DNA of 64,000 nucleotides from Ruminococcus sp. (lineage in GTDB: Bacteria; Bacillota_A; Clostridia; Oscillospirales; Ruminococcaceae), in NCBI RefSeq assembly GCF_016283395.1, contig NZ_JAEEMU010000037.1, positions 1 to 64,000 of the forward strand, written 5' to 3'. Shown in pieces: positions 42,736 through 55,096 of the stretch. The first letter of the stretch is position 1; every line of letters begins with the position of its first letter. The position numbers and the translations under genes are program-made. Below the pieces are notes generated by a model, which was not told the origin of the DNA, searched no databases, and saw only the letters and a program-made list of their open reading frames with translations.

Positions 42736-44070
42736 ATGGCTATGAATATAAAACGTCCAAACGGTACAGAAGATGTTCTGCCAAAGGATGTTCACAAATG
42801 GAACACAGTCGAAAAGATAGCAAGAGAAACTGCTGAAAGCTTCGGCTTCTCTGAAATACGTATACCGACTTTTGAGAATACAGACCTTTTCCTTCGTTCT
42901 GTAGGCGAGACCACTGATGTTGTTCAGAAGGAAATGTATACCGTAAAGGCTAAGGAAACAGAGTTTACTCTTCGTCCTGAGGGTACAGCAGGTACTATCC
43001 GCGCAATGCTCCAGAACGGACTTCTCAATGAAGCACTGCCGCAGAAGGTATTTTATATGCTTTCGTGTTTCAGACATGAGCGTCCGCAGGCAGGCAGACT
43101 TCGTGAGTTCCACCAGTTCGGACTGGAAATGGCAGGAAGTGCAGCTCCTACAGCAGATGCAGAGGTTATCTCACTTGCCAAGACACTTCTCACAAGACTT
43201 GGTCTGAAAAATATCGAGCTGTATATCAATTCTATCGGCTGCCCTTCATGCCGTGCTAAATACCATGAAGCACTCAAAGCTTATTTTGAGCCTCATAAGG
43301 AAGAACTTTGCGATACCTGCAAGGAAAGACTTGTAAAAAATCCTATGAGACTTCTTGACTGTAAGAGCCCGATATGTCAGGAGATCGCTAAAGATGCTCC
43401 GCTTATCACAGATTATCTCTGTGAGGAATGTGACGATCACTTCAAGAAGCTTCAGGCATATCTTACAAATCTTGGTATCGAGTATAAGGTAAATCCAAAG
43501 ATCGTAAGAGGTCTTGATTATTATACAAAGACTGTTTTTGAATTCGTTACTACCGAAATAGGAGCACAGGGTACTGTCTGTGGCGGCGGAAGATATGACG
43601 GACTCATTGAACAGCTGGGCGGTCAGCATATCCCTGCACTTGGTTTTGCAATGGGAATTGAAAGACTTCTTCTTGTTATGGACAAGCAGGGCTGCGATTA
43701 TCTTACACCTAAGAAGTGCGATATTTACTTTGCTACTATGGGTGATGCTGCACTTGAAAAGGCAATGGAGCTTACAAAGGGACTGCGTGAGTTCGGTTAC
43801 TGCGCAGAGTATGACCTTATGGGCAGAGGTATCAAGGCTCAGATGAAGTATGCAAATAAGATAGGTGCAGCTTATACAGTTGTTCTCGGAGATAATGAGC
43901 TTGCAGAAGGTAAAGCAAGACTCAAGGAAATGGAATCAGGAAACGAGACCGAGATACTTCTTAACGATAAATTTACTACAAATTTTGAGAATGAATACTT
44001 CAATAAAGTTCTCGACATAATGGACGATGAGAACGGCTCAATGTTCGCATTCACAGGGGAGGATAAGTAA
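42736..44070 (+). CDS. hisS: Histidyl-tRNA synthetase
   Basis: 444-residue class II synthetase. Motif 1 region RPNGTEDVLPKD at the N terminus, motif 2 FRHERPQAGRLREFHQFG near 112, HisA signature VRGLDYYTKTVFE near 258 and HisB/motif 3 ALGFAMGIERL near 305, then the anticodon-binding domain (about 330-430). AGGAAAGG precedes ATG 42736; a second ATG two codons on is possible. No T-box leader is present. Forms a unit with aspS, an arrangement common in Firmicutes. Confidence 0.96.
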   Translation: MAMNIKRPNGTEDVLPKDVHKWNTVEKIARETAESFGFSEIRIPTFENTDLFLRSVGETTDVVQKEMYTVKAKETEFTLRPEGTAGTIRAMLQNGLLNEALPQKVFYMLSCFRHERPQAGRLREFHQFGLEMAGSAAPTADAEVISLAKTLLTRLGLKNIELYINSIGCPSCRAKYHEALKAYFEPHKEELCDTCKERLVKNPMRLLDCKSPICQEIAKDAPLITDYLCEECDDHFKKLQAYLTNLGIEYKVNPKIVRGLDYYTKTVFEFVTTEIGAQGTVCGGGRYDGLIEQLGGQHIPALGFAMGIERLLLVMDKQGCDYLTPKKCDIYFATMGDAALEKAMELTKGLREFGYCAEYDLMGRGIKAQMKYANKIGAAYTVVLGDNELAEGKARLKEMESGNETEILLNDKFTTNFENEYFNKVLDIMDDENGSMFAFTGEDK

Positions 44071-44071
44071 A

Positions 44072-45850
44072 ATGGCAGACAGTATGAAAGGTTTAAAGCG
44101 TACACATTACTGTGGCGAAGTGACCGAAGTAGGCAAGGAAGTCGTTGTAGGCGGCTTTGTTGACAGAATAAGAGACAAGGGTGGCGTTATCTTCATTGTA
44201 TTAAGAGACAGAACAGGCGTTGTTCAGCTCCTTTTCAATGACGAGACTGACCGTGAGATATTTGATAAGGCAGCTTCATGCAAGAGCGAATATGTTCTTA
44301 TGGCTAAGGGTGAAGTACGTGAGCGTGAAAGCAAGAATGATAAGCTTAAAACAGGTAATGTTGAGATATTTGTAAACGACCTCAGAGTACTTGCAAAGGC
44401 TCAGACTCCGCCTTTTGAGATCGTAAATGAGACAAAGGTAAATGACGAGCTCCGTCTTAAATACCGTTACCTCGACCTCAGACGCGCACCTCTCCAGGAG
44501 AATATTATCAAGCGTCACGAGATCGCAAAAGTTACTCGTGAGTACTTCTATGAGAATGGTTTCCTTGAAATAGAGACTCCTATGATGATGAAGTCCACTC
44601 CTGAGGGCGCAAGAGACTATCTTATCCCGTCAAGAGTACATCAGGGCAAATTCTATGCACTTCCGCAGTCTCCACAGATATATAAGCAGCTTCTTATGGT
44701 ATCAGGCTATGACAGATACATACAGCTTGCTCGCTGCTTCCGCGATGAGGATCTTCGTGCAGACCGTCAGCCTGAGTTCACACAGATAGACCTTGAGATG
44801 TCCTTTGTTGACGCAGAGGATATACAGGAGTGCGTTGAAGGCTTTATCCAGCGCGTATTCAAGGAAGTTATGGGAGTAGACGTTCCAACTCCTCTCCCAA
44901 GACTTACATTTGCTGATGCTATGAACCGTTACGGCTCAGACAAGCCTGATACACGTTTCGGATTTGAGATACAGGATATCACTGATACTGTAAAGGACAT
45001 AGATTTTGTTGTATTCAAAGGTGCTATCGAGGACGGCGGCAGCGTACGTGCTATCAACGTAAAGAACGGTGCGGCAACATATACTCGTAAGGAGATCGAC
45101 AAGCTTGTTGACCATGCTAAGGGTATAGGCGCAAAGGGACTTGCCTACATTCGCTGGGCAGATGAGCCTAACTGTTCATTCAAGAAGTTCCTTAAAGACG
45201 GCGAGCTTGAAAAGATATGCGCAGCAGTAGATGCACACGAGGGAGACCTCGTTCTCATTTGTGCTGACAAGACAAAGACTGTTCTTTCAACACTGGGAGC
45301 TATCAGACTTATCTGCGGCAAGAAGCTTGACGTTATACCTGATGATGTTTATAACTTCCTCTGGATAACAGAAATGCCTTTCTTTGAGTATGATGATGAA
45401 AATAATACATGGGTAGCAGCACACCACCCATTTACAATGCCTATGGAAGAATGTCTCGGCTATCTTGACACTGATCCTGCTAATGTTCGCGCTAAGGCTT
45501 GGGATCTGGTACTCAACGGTACTGAGCTTTCAAGCGGTTCTATGCGTATAACTGATTTTGAGCTTCAGCAGAGAATGTTTGAGGCACTTGGCATGACAGA
45601 TGAAGAGATACAGGCTAAATTCGGATTCCTTGTTGATGCTTATCGCTACGGCGCACCACCTCACGGCGGTATGGGTATCGGTCTTGACAGACTTGCTATG
45701 ATAATGTGCAAGGCTGACAGTCTCCGTGATGTAACAGCGTTTCCGAAGGTACAGAATGCAAGCGAGCTCATGTCCGAATGTCCGTCAGCTGTTGACGATG
45801 AGAGCCTTGAAGTTCTCGGTATAAGCGTAGTGAAAAAAGAAGATGAGTAA
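44072..45850 (+). CDS. aspS: Aspartyl-tRNA synthetase
   Basis: 592 residues, bacterial-type AspRS: N-terminal OB-fold anticodon domain (about 1-105), class II core with the insertion GAD domain (about 290-420), motif 2 FRDEDLRADRQPEFTQID near 220, and motif 3 GMGIGLDRLAMIM near 535. ATG 44072 lies one base after the hisS stop with GGGGAGG inside the hisS end. The 8-base overlap with the nudix gene downstream indicates coupling. Whether it also charges tRNA-Asn (non-discriminating) was not judged from sequence. Confidence 0.96.
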   Translation: MADSMKGLKRTHYCGEVTEVGKEVVVGGFVDRIRDKGGVIFIVLRDRTGVVQLLFNDETDREIFDKAASCKSEYVLMAKGEVRERESKNDKLKTGNVEIFVNDLRVLAKAQTPPFEIVNETKVNDELRLKYRYLDLRRAPLQENIIKRHEIAKVTREYFYENGFLEIETPMMMKSTPEGARDYLIPSRVHQGKFYALPQSPQIYKQLLMVSGYDRYIQLARCFRDEDLRADRQPEFTQIDLEMSFVDAEDIQECVEGFIQRVFKEVMGVDVPTPLPRLTFADAMNRYGSDKPDTRFGFEIQDITDTVKDIDFVVFKGAIEDGGSVRAINVKNGAATYTRKEIDKLVDHAKGIGAKGLAYIRWADEPNCSFKKFLKDGELEKICAAVDAHEGDLVLICADKTKTVLSTLGAIRLICGKKLDVIPDDVYNFLWITEMPFFEYDDENNTWVAAHHPFTMPMEECLGYLDTDPANVRAKAWDLVLNGTELSSGSMRITDFELQQRMFEALGMTDEEIQAKFGFLVDAYRYGAPPHGGMGIGLDRLAMIMCKADSLRDVTAFPKVQNASELMSECPSAVDDESLEVLGISVVKKEDE

Positions 45851-46301
45851 TCGTTTTTATGCGGTATGCGGTATTCTCGATATTGACGGCAAGATACTTT
45901 TTGTAAGGCATACATATGGACCTGCAAAGGAACGTATACTTATCCCGGGCGGTTATGTCAAGGAGGGCGAGCTTCCGTCTGATGCGGTAAAGCGCGAGTT
46001 CTTTGAAGAAACAGGCGTTAACGCAGAAGCTGAGTCAGTTTTTGCAGTTCAGTTCAGAGCCGAACAGTGGATAATAGTATTTCGTCTTAAATATATATCG
46101 GGAGAGCCTGTGTCGGACGGCTATGAAAACAGTGAAGTATTGCTTCTTACACCTGAGGAGGCTGTAAGGAGGAGCGATATCACTAATATGAGCCGTGCGA
46201 TCCTTAACGCATACATCAAAGATCGTGAAAATACCCTTGAAAAAGGAGATTATAAGTCGATTTCCTTAAAAGCAGGGGAGTATGAGATATTTGGTGTATA
46301 A
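45843..46301 (+). CDS. NUDIX hydrolase
   Basis: 152 residues. The Nudix box GGYVKEGELPSDAVKREFFE...ETG (about 36-58) is complete with the REFFEE metal ligands. These enzymes hydrolyse nucleoside diphosphate derivatives; neither length nor the C-terminal segment identifies the substrate. The start overlaps the aspS stop by 8 bases, so it is translated by coupling with aspS. Confidence 0.88.
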   Translation: MSNRFYAVCGILDIDGKILFVRHTYGPAKERILIPGGYVKEGELPSDAVKREFFEETGVNAEAESVFAVQFRAEQWIIVFRLKYISGEPVSDGYENSEVLLLTPEEAVRRSDITNMSRAILNAYIKDRENTLEKGDYKSISLKAGEYEIFGV

Positions 46302-46328
46302 AAATAATTTAAAATCTAAAAATTTTTA

Positions 46329-46357
46329 TTGACATTTTTATCGGTTTGAGGTATAAT
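46329..46357 (+). promoter_or_regulatory. Consensus promoter of a short transcript before the V-ATPase operon
   Basis: TTGACA (46329-46334), 17-bp spacer, TATAAT (46352-46357): perfect sigma-A consensus. A terminator-like hairpin follows about 20 nt after the predicted start. Confidence 0.85.
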
Positions 46358-46380
46358 ATTTATTGTCAATGGATATTTGC

Positions 46381-46423
46381 AAGGGAGCTGTCTGTAGGGA
46401 AGGCTCCCTTTCTGTTTATTTTC
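46381..46423 (+). terminator. Terminator-like hairpin of the short transcript
   Basis: AAGGGAGC / GCTCCCTT eight-bp stem with a 14-nt loop, followed by TCTGTTTATTTTC. It may make a small RNA of about 60 nt or attenuate transcription into the V-ATPase operon. Confidence 0.65.
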
Positions 46424-46446
46424 AGAACTTATTAACATAATATCTA

Positions 46447-46475
46447 TTGACTGCTGATATCTGTTGTGATATACT
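46447..46475 (+). promoter_or_regulatory. Promoter of the V-ATPase operon
   Basis: TTGACT (46447-46452), 17-bp spacer, TATACT (46470-46475) preceded by TGA. About 40 nt before the first gene. Confidence 0.75.
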
Positions 46476-46520
46476 AAGAGAAATAAATGACCAACAGTCA
46501 TTTTAAAAGGAGGCGTTTAA

Positions 46521-46829
46521 ATGGCATCAGAGGCTGTAAAAAAGATACTTGAAGCTGAGGCGATATCCGATAAGAAAAATGCCGAAGCACGCAGACAGCG
46601 TGATGATATAATCAGTTCTGCTTCGGGCAGTTCTTCACTTGCTATTCAGAAAAAGATCGCAGAAGCTACTTCGGAGGCTGTAAAGATCAGAGAAGGATAT
46701 AATGAAAAGCTGAAAGAATACGAGAAAAATGCGGAGAGCGAATGTACGAAAAAGATCGGCAGTATAAAGCAGCTTGCTGAGAAAAATATGGATTCAGCTG
46801 TTAATGAAATAATAAGCAGATTTTTCTGA
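46521..46829 (+). CDS. ntpF: V-type ATP synthase subunit H/G (NtpF)
   Basis: 102 residues, nearly all helical with charged coiled-coil pattern (KKILEAEAISDKKNAEARRQ...), the peripheral-stalk partner of subunit E. Gene order from here (F/H, I, K, E, C, G/F, A, B, D) is the same as the Enterococcus hirae ntp operon, which supports the call more than sequence alone can. AAAGGAGG before the ATG. Confidence 0.85.
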   Translation: MASEAVKKILEAEAISDKKNAEARRQRDDIISSASGSSSLAIQKKIAEATSEAVKIREGYNEKLKEYEKNAESECTKKIGSIKQLAEKNMDSAVNEIISRFF

Positions 46830-46863
46830 AATCAGCTTTGTGAAAAGGAGAGTGATGTAAAAT

Positions 46864-49303
<2,440 letters not shown>

Positions 49304-49316
49304 TGGAGGTGGAGAT

Positions 49317-49910
49317 ATGTCAGGACTTGACGATATCCTGAACCTCATCGAAGCTCAGCAGAAACAGGCAGAAGACAGTATTATGAAGGCTGCGGCAGAC
49401 AAGGCGCGCAGAATACAGAACGAGGGCAACGAAAAAGCTCAGAAGGCTTATGAGGAGCACCTCGCTAAATCCAAAGCTCAGGCTGAAAAGGATTTTGAGA
49501 ATTCATGTGCCTCAGCAGATGCTGCAATGAAGAGAAAAATACTGGCTTGTAAAGTTGAACTTATTGATGAAACTATTGAAAAGACTATAGATAAGCTGAA
49601 AAAGCTTCCTGATAAGGAATATTTTGATCTTATCCTTAAAATTGCCAAGGGTCATATACAGTCCGATAAGGGCGTAATAGCACTTGGAAAGGCTGATCTT
49701 GCAAGAGTCCCAAAGGACTTTGAAAGTGATCTCAGTACTTTTGCTGCTGAAAAGGGCGGAAGCATACAGCTTTCAAAAGAACCTGCCGACATAGATGACG
49801 GCTTCATACTCAGTTATGGGCTTATATCGGAAAATTGCAGCTTCAGAGCTATTGTTGAATCAGAAAAAGATGAGATCAGAGATACAGCTGCACGAGTGCT
49901 GTTCAGGTAG
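49317..49910 (+). CDS. ntpE: V-type ATP synthase subunit E (NtpE)
   Basis: 197 residues: a long N-terminal coiled coil (AEDSIMKAAADKARRIQNEG...) and a C-terminal globular domain (about 110-197). Peripheral stalk subunit linking A3B3 to subunit I. GGAGGTGGAG before the ATG; eight bases before ntpC. Confidence 0.9.
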   Translation: MSGLDDILNLIEAQQKQAEDSIMKAAADKARRIQNEGNEKAQKAYEEHLAKSKAQAEKDFENSCASADAAMKRKILACKVELIDETIEKTIDKLKKLPDKEYFDLILKIAKGHIQSDKGVIALGKADLARVPKDFESDLSTFAAEKGGSIQLSKEPADIDDGFILSYGLISENCSFRAIVESEKDEIRDTAARVLFR

Positions 49911-49918
49911 GTGATAGC

Positions 49919-50863
49919 ATGAATGGAACAAAATACGCAAATGCTGTCGGTGCTGTAAGAGCGATGGAGAATACTCTGCTTGGAAAGAGCGATATAGAGC
50001 AGCTTATCAATGCAAGAAGCAAGGCAGAGGTCAATTCTATAATTGCTTCTAAAAACGGTGGAGGAGCAAATTCGGAAAATCTTGAAGATGTATGGGGTAT
50101 GCTCAGGGAATATGCTCCTGATTGCAAGGAACTTGAGATACTGCTTTACAGAAATGATTTTCATAATTTGAAAGCTGTACTAAAGGCGATCATTTCAAAC
50201 AGAGATCCTCAGCAGTACTATATATCACCTTCAAACGTTGAGCTATCTGTTCTTAAAGAAGCCATAAATTCAAAGGTTTATGACGCTCTTCCCGAGTATA
50301 TGCGTGATGCAGCTGCTGATGCTTATGAGCTGGTAACACGAACACTTGACGGACAGCTTTCCGATTCACTTATTGACACAGCAGCTTTGAAGGCTATGCA
50401 GAAAAGTGCGGAAAAGTTCGGCGGTGAGTTTATGCAGAAATATGCTAAGCTTACAACTGTATGTTCAGATATAAAAACTGCTTACAGATGCTGCCTGCTG
50501 AATAAATCCTCACAATTCATGGAAACTGCTGTATGCGGAAGTGAAGAGCTTGAAAAGAGCGAGCTTATAAAAGCTGCACTCAGCGGTACAGAAGGATTTT
50601 TCGGATTTCTTGAGACTACTGATTATGCAAATGCAGCTGCACTTCTTAAAGACTCGGCTGCACAGTATGAAAAGTGGTGCGATGATGTGATAATGGAGCT
50701 TGCTGACGGAGCACGTTCGCAGGCTTTCGGCTCAGATCCTCTTGCAGCATATTATATTGCCAAGGAGTCAGAGATAAAAAATCTCAGGATCTTATCAGTA
50801 TGTAAGGAGTTCGGTGCTGATAAGGAAACTATCACGGAAAGGATGAGAAAGCTATATGTATAA
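49919..50863 (+). CDS. ntpC: V-type ATP synthase subunit C (NtpC)
   Basis: 314 residues, all-helical, related to archaeal A-ATPase subunit C that sits atop the K ring as socket for the central stalk. Features: KYANAVGAVRAMENTLL, ELEILLYRNDFHNLKAVLKA and AYYIAKESEIKNLRIL near the C terminus. Overlaps ntpG (subunit F) by 8 bases. Confidence 0.92.
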   Translation: MNGTKYANAVGAVRAMENTLLGKSDIEQLINARSKAEVNSIIASKNGGGANSENLEDVWGMLREYAPDCKELEILLYRNDFHNLKAVLKAIISNRDPQQYYISPSNVELSVLKEAINSKVYDALPEYMRDAAADAYELVTRTLDGQLSDSLIDTAALKAMQKSAEKFGGEFMQKYAKLTTVCSDIKTAYRCCLLNKSSQFMETAVCGSEELEKSELIKAALSGTEGFFGFLETTDYANAAALLKDSAAQYEKWCDDVIMELADGARSQAFGSDPLAAYYIAKESEIKNLRILSVCKEFGADKETITERMRKLYV

Positions 50864-51167
50864 AGCAGCAGTTATCGGTGACAGCGCAAGTGTGTCAGGA
50901 TTTGCAGCTCTTGGGCTTTCGGTATTCCGTGAGACCGAACCTGAAAAAATTACTAAACTTATTTCAAGGCTTGCAGCCAATGACTTTGCGGTGATTTACA
51001 TCACAGAGCCTGCCGCTGCACTTGTAAGCGATACAATAAATAAATATCGGAGCAGCAAGCTGCCCTCAATAGTCCTTATACCTGCAATTGAAGGCAATAC
51101 AGGCGACGGCATGAGAGCTTTGCACGATGCAGTTGAAAAGGCTGTAGGCTCAGATATACTTAATTAG
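50856..51167 (+). CDS. ntpG: V-type ATP synthase subunit F (NtpG)
   Basis: 103 residues with a Rossmann-like alpha/beta pattern: KAAVIGDSASVSGFAALGL at the start and DFAVIYITEPAAALV in the middle. Central stalk subunit that joins subunit D. AAAGGATGAG precedes the ATG within ntpC. Confidence 0.92.
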   Translation: MYKAAVIGDSASVSGFAALGLSVFRETEPEKITKLISRLAANDFAVIYITEPAAALVSDTINKYRSSKLPSIVLIPAIEGNTGDGMRALHDAVEKAVGSDILN

Positions 51168-51188
51168 AAAAGAGGCGGATAAGCAGAA

Positions 51189-52958
51189 ATGAACAGCAAA
51201 GGTACAGTAGTAAAGATATCAGGACCGCTTGTAGTTGCCGAAGGTATGAGAGATGCTAATATGTTCGACGTTGTGCGAGTTAGTGAAAAGCGTCTTATCG
51301 GTGAGATAATAGAAATGCACGGTGATCGTGCTTCCATACAGGTTTATGAGGAAACATCGGGTCTCGGAACAGGTGAGACAGTTGAATCAACAGGCGAACC
51401 TATGAGCGTTGAGCTTGGTCCGGGACTTATCGGAAGTATTTTTGACGGTATCCAGCGTCCACTTGATGATATACGAAAGGTATGCGGCAATAACCTTGCA
51501 AGAGGTGTAGAAGTGCCCTCACTTAAACGTGAACCTCTCTGGAAATTCACACCTTCTGTAAAAGCAGGGGATAAGGTCGTTGGAGGAGATATTATCGGTA
51601 CAGTTCCTGAGACTGATATTGTTCTCCATAAAATAATGGTGCCAAACGGCATTGAAGGTACTGTAAAAAAGATATCCGAGGGAGAGTTCCATGCAGATGA
51701 TACTGTTTGTATCATAGAAACGGAAAAAGGTGAAAAGGAGCTTTCACTTATTCAGAAATGGCCTGTAAGACGAGGCAGACCCTATAAGAAGAAGCTTTCT
51801 CCCGATATGCCTCTTGTAACAGGTCAGCGAGTTGTTGATTGCCTTTTCCCTATAGCTAAGGGCGGTGTTGCAGCTATCCCGGGACCTTTCGGAAGCGGTA
51901 AAACAGTTACTCAGCATCAGCTTGCTAAATGGGCAGAGGCTGATATCATAGTTTATATCGGCTGCGGCGAGCGCGGTAACGAAATGACGGACGTTCTTAA
52001 CGAATTCCCAGAGCTTATCGACCCGCATACGGGACAATCACTCATGGAAAGAACCGTTCTTATAGCCAATACTTCGGATATGCCTGTTGCAGCCCGTGAG
52101 GCTTCTGTATATACAGGTATCACGATCGCAGAATACTACCGTGATATGGGCTACTCCGTAGCTCTTATGGCAGATTCCACATCACGTTGGGCTGAGGCTC
52201 TCCGTGAAATGTCAGGACGACTTGAAGAAATGCCGGGCGATGAAGGTTACCCTGCTTACCTCGGAAGCCGTCTCGCTCAGTTCTACGAGCGTGCAGGACG
52301 AGTTATCTCAAACGGTACTGAGGGCAGAGAAGGAGCACTTTCGGTTATCGGAGCTGTTTCTCCTCCCGGCGGTGATATCTCAGAACCTGTTTCACAGGCT
52401 ACACTTCGTATAGTAAAGGTTTTCTGGGGACTCGATGCAAACCTTGCATATCAGAGACACTTCCCTGCAATAAACTGGCTCACAAGCTATTCGCTCTATG
52501 CAGATTCACTGGCTGACTGGTATAATAACAACGTATCAAAGGACTGGATGAAGTCAAGAGCAAGATTTATGTCTATACTCCATGATGAAGCTGAACTCAA
52601 AGAAATAGTAAAGCTTATCGGTATGGACGCTCTTTCGTCAAAGGACAGACTTAAAATGGAGACTGCACGTTCTATACGTGAGGACTTCCTGCATCAGCTT
52701 GCATTCCATGAAGTTGATACCTATACAAGTCTGAAAAAACAGCTTTATATGATGAAGCTCATACTCAATTTCAACGATGAAGCAGCCAATGCTGTAGAAA
52801 AAGGTGCAGACATTGAAAGTGTTGCAAACCTTGCGGTAAGAGAAAAGATAGGTCGTTTCAAATACGTTGAAGAAGAAAAAACAGATGCAGAATTTGAAAA
52901 GCTCAGTGTGGAGATCTCCTCAGAGCTGAATGACCTGCTCACTAAGGAGGAAGACTGA
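51189..52958 (+). CDS. ntpA: V-type ATP synthase catalytic subunit A (NtpA)
   Basis: 589 residues, the nucleotide-hydrolysing subunit. Walker A GPFGSGKT near 234, catalytic Glu in [13 protein letters not shown] near 257, Walker B region [17 protein letters not shown], and [15 protein letters not shown]. The long non-homologous insertion of A-type subunits is present (about 100-190). AGAGGCGG precedes the ATG. Stop shares its last base with the ntpB start. Confidence 0.97.
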   Translation: MNSKGTVVKISGPLVVAEGMRDANMFDVVRVSEKRLIGEIIEMHGDRASIQVYEETSGLGTGETVESTGEPMSVELGPGLIGSIFDGIQRPLDDIRKVCGNNLARGVEVPSLKREPLWKFTPSVKAGDKVVGGDIIGTVPETDIVLHKIMVPNGIEGTVKKISEGEFHADDTVCIIETEKGEKELSLIQKWPVRRGRPYKKKLSPDMPLVTGQRVVDCLFPIAKGGVAAIPGPFGSGKTVTQHQLAKWAEADIIVYIGCGERGNEMTDVLNEFPELIDPHTGQSLMERTVLIANTSDMPVAAREASVYTGITIAEYYRDMGYSVALMADSTSRWAEALREMSGRLEEMPGDEGYPAYLGSRLAQFYERAGRVISNGTEGREGALSVIGAVSPPGGDISEPVSQATLRIVKVFWGLDANLAYQRHFPAINWLTSYSLYADSLADWYNNNVSKDWMKSRARFMSILHDEAELKEIVKLIGMDALSSKDRLKMETARSIREDFLHQLAFHEVDTYTSLKKQLYMMKLILNFNDEAANAVEKGADIESVANLAVREKIGRFKYVEEEKTDAEFEKLSVEISSELNDLLTKEED

Positions 52959-54334
52959 TGCCAAGAGAATACAGAACAATTGAAGAAGCAGTAGGTCCTC
53001 TGCTGCTTGTCAAGGATGTTGAGAACGTTACCTATGGTGAGCTTGCTGAAATAAGACTTAAGAACGGCGAAAAAAGACGCTGCCGTGTCCTTGAGATAGA
53101 TGGTACGAATGCTCTTGTACAGCTGTTTGAAAATGCTGCAGGTATAAACCTTCAGGACAGCAGTGTTGTTTTCTCAGGCCATCAGATGGAGCTTGGTGTA
53201 TCCGAGGATATGCTGGGACGAGTTTTTGACGGACTTGGCAGACCTATAGATGATGGTCCTGAGATAATCCCCGAAATGCGCCTCGATGTTAACGGACTTC
53301 CTATGAATCCTGTTGCACGACAGTATCCTCAGGAGTTTATCCAGACAGGTGTATCGGCTATTGACGGACTGAACACTCTTGTAAGAGGTCAGAAACTGCC
53401 TATTTTCTCAGCCAGCGGACTTCCGCACGCACAGCTTGCTGCTCAGATAGCAAGACAGGCAAAGGTACGCGGAAAAGACGAGCAATTTGCCGTTGTTTTC
53501 GCAGCAATGGGTATTACCTTTGAAGAGTCGGAATACTTTGTACAGAGCTTCAAGAGCACAGGCGCACTTGACAGAACAGTGCTATTCATAAATCTTGCAA
53601 ACGACTCAGCTATCGAGCGACTTGCTACACCTAAAATGGCACTTACAGCTGCCGAATATCTTGCATTTGAGAAAGGTATGCACGTACTTGTTATCCTTAC
53701 GGATATCACTAACTATGCCGATGCTCTTCGTGAGGTATCAGCCGCACGTAAGGAAGTTCCGGGAAGACGTGGATATCCTGGTTATATGTATACCGATCTT
53801 GCAACTATATATGAACGTGCAGGCCGTCAGAACGGCAAAGAGGGAAGTATCACAATGATACCGATACTCACTATGCCTGAGGACGATAAAACTCACCCTA
53901 TCCCCGACCTTACAGGATATATCACTGAAGGACAGATAATTCTTTCTCGTGAGCTTTACAGAAAAGGTATAAATCCTCCTGTAGATGTTCTTCCGTCACT
54001 TTCACGACTCAAGGATAAGGGTATAGGTGAAGGAAAGACCCGTGCAGACCATTCCGATACCATGAACCAGCTTTTCTCAGCATACGCACGTGGAAAAGAT
54101 GCTAAAGAACTTATGGTAGTTCTTGGTGAAGCTGCTCTTACACCTACAGATCTGCTTTACGCAAAATTTGCAGATGAATTTGAGAAGAGATATGTTTCTC
54201 AGGGCTTTGAAAACAACAGAAGCATTGAGGAGACTCTTTCTATCGGCTGGGAACTGCTTAAACTTCTTCCAAGAAGTGAGCTGCGCAGAATCAGAGAGGA
54301 ATATCTTGTTAAATATTATGATACTCAGAAATGA
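52958..54334 (+). CDS. ntpB: V-type ATP synthase subunit B (NtpB)
   Basis: 458 residues, non-catalytic nucleotide-site subunit. Features: [37 protein letters not shown] (degenerate P-loop without Lys), [21 protein letters not shown] [15 protein letters not shown], and [16 protein letters not shown]; the conserved Arg finger for the A-site lies in the [19 protein letters not shown] region. Start overlaps the ntpA stop (TGATG) with AAGGAGG upstream. Confidence 0.97.
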   Translation: MPREYRTIEEAVGPLLLVKDVENVTYGELAEIRLKNGEKRRCRVLEIDGTNALVQLFENAAGINLQDSSVVFSGHQMELGVSEDMLGRVFDGLGRPIDDGPEIIPEMRLDVNGLPMNPVARQYPQEFIQTGVSAIDGLNTLVRGQKLPIFSASGLPHAQLAAQIARQAKVRGKDEQFAVVFAAMGITFEESEYFVQSFKSTGALDRTVLFINLANDSAIERLATPKMALTAAEYLAFEKGMHVLVILTDITNYADALREVSAARKEVPGRRGYPGYMYTDLATIYERAGRQNGKEGSITMIPILTMPEDDKTHPIPDLTGYITEGQIILSRELYRKGINPPVDVLPSLSRLKDKGIGEGKTRADHSDTMNQLFSAYARGKDAKELMVVLGEAALTPTDLLYAKFADEFEKRYVSQGFENNRSIEETLSIGWELLKLLPRSELRRIREEYLVKYYDTQK

Positions 54335-54344
54335 GGTGAGCTGA

Positions 54345-54995
54345 TTGGCAAGACTAAATGTTAATCCCACCCGAATGGAGCTTAGCAAGCTTAAAAAGAA
54401 GCTCACTTCCGCACGAAGAGGTCATAAACTGCTGAAGGATAAGAGAGATGAGCTTATGAGGCAGTTTATGAATCTCATAAGAGAGAATCGACAGCTCAGA
54501 ACAGAGGTAGAAGCTGCAATTTCGGAAGCAAACAGATATATGGCTGTTGCAGGCTCGGTAATGCAGAGAGAAGTGCTTGAAACCGCACTTATGCTTCCGA
54601 AGCAGGAAGTTGAGCTTGAAGTGACTGAAAAAAACGTAATGAGCGTTTATATACCCGAATTTAAAACAAAATTTCGTTCAGGCGATACAAATGATATTTA
54701 CTCATACGGTATGGCTTTCACATCTATCGACCTTGATGGTGCGGTCAGTGCTCTGAACTCTGTTTTGCCTAAGATGATAAGGCTTGCGGAAGTTGAAAAA
54801 GCTTGTCAGCTTATGGCTGATGAGATAGAAAAGACTCGTCGCCGTGTTAATGCACTTGAGCATATCATGATACCTGATTATGAGGAAACGATAAAGTACA
54901 TCACCATGAAGCTTTCGGAGAATGAGAGAAGTACTACTACATCGCTTATGAAAGTTAAAGACATGGTGCTTAAAGACAGTCATAAATATCATTAA
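54345..54995 (+). CDS. ntpD: V-type ATP synthase subunit D (NtpD)
   Basis: 216 residues, long coiled-coil central shaft. N-terminal LNVNPTRMELSKLKKKL and GHKLLKDKRDELMRQF are the family hallmarks; the C-terminal RRRVNALEHIMIPDYEETI is equally diagnostic. Start is TTG 54345, preceded by GAGGTGAG; it gives the usual M-A-R-L-N-V N terminus. Last gene of the operon, closed at 54998. Confidence 0.96.
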   Translation: MARLNVNPTRMELSKLKKKLTSARRGHKLLKDKRDELMRQFMNLIRENRQLRTEVEAAISEANRYMAVAGSVMQREVLETALMLPKQEVELEVTEKNVMSVYIPEFKTKFRSGDTNDIYSYGMAFTSIDLDGAVSALNSVLPKMIRLAEVEKACQLMADEIEKTRRRVNALEHIMIPDYEETIKYITMKLSENERSTTTSLMKVKDMVLKDSHKYH

Positions 54996-54997
54996 AC

Positions 54998-55025
54998 AGG
55001 AGCGGTCAAACCGCTCCTTTCTTTA
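54998..55025 (+). terminator. Terminator of the V-ATPase operon
   Basis: AGGAGCGGT / ACCGCTCCT nine-bp stem with a 3-nt loop and TTTCTTT tail. Confidence 0.88.
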
Positions 55026-55034
55026 TAATTAGTG

Positions 55035-55063
55035 TTGCTATTATCAGGAAAATATGATATAAT
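55035..55063 (+). promoter_or_regulatory. Promoter of the TerB/ATPase/helicase operon
   Basis: TTGCTA (55035-55040), 17-bp spacer, TATAAT (55058-55063), extended -10 TGATATAAT. Independent from the V-ATPase operon. Confidence 0.75.
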
Positions 55064-55096
55064 ATAATTTGAACTTTGAAAAAAGGGGGCGTGAAA

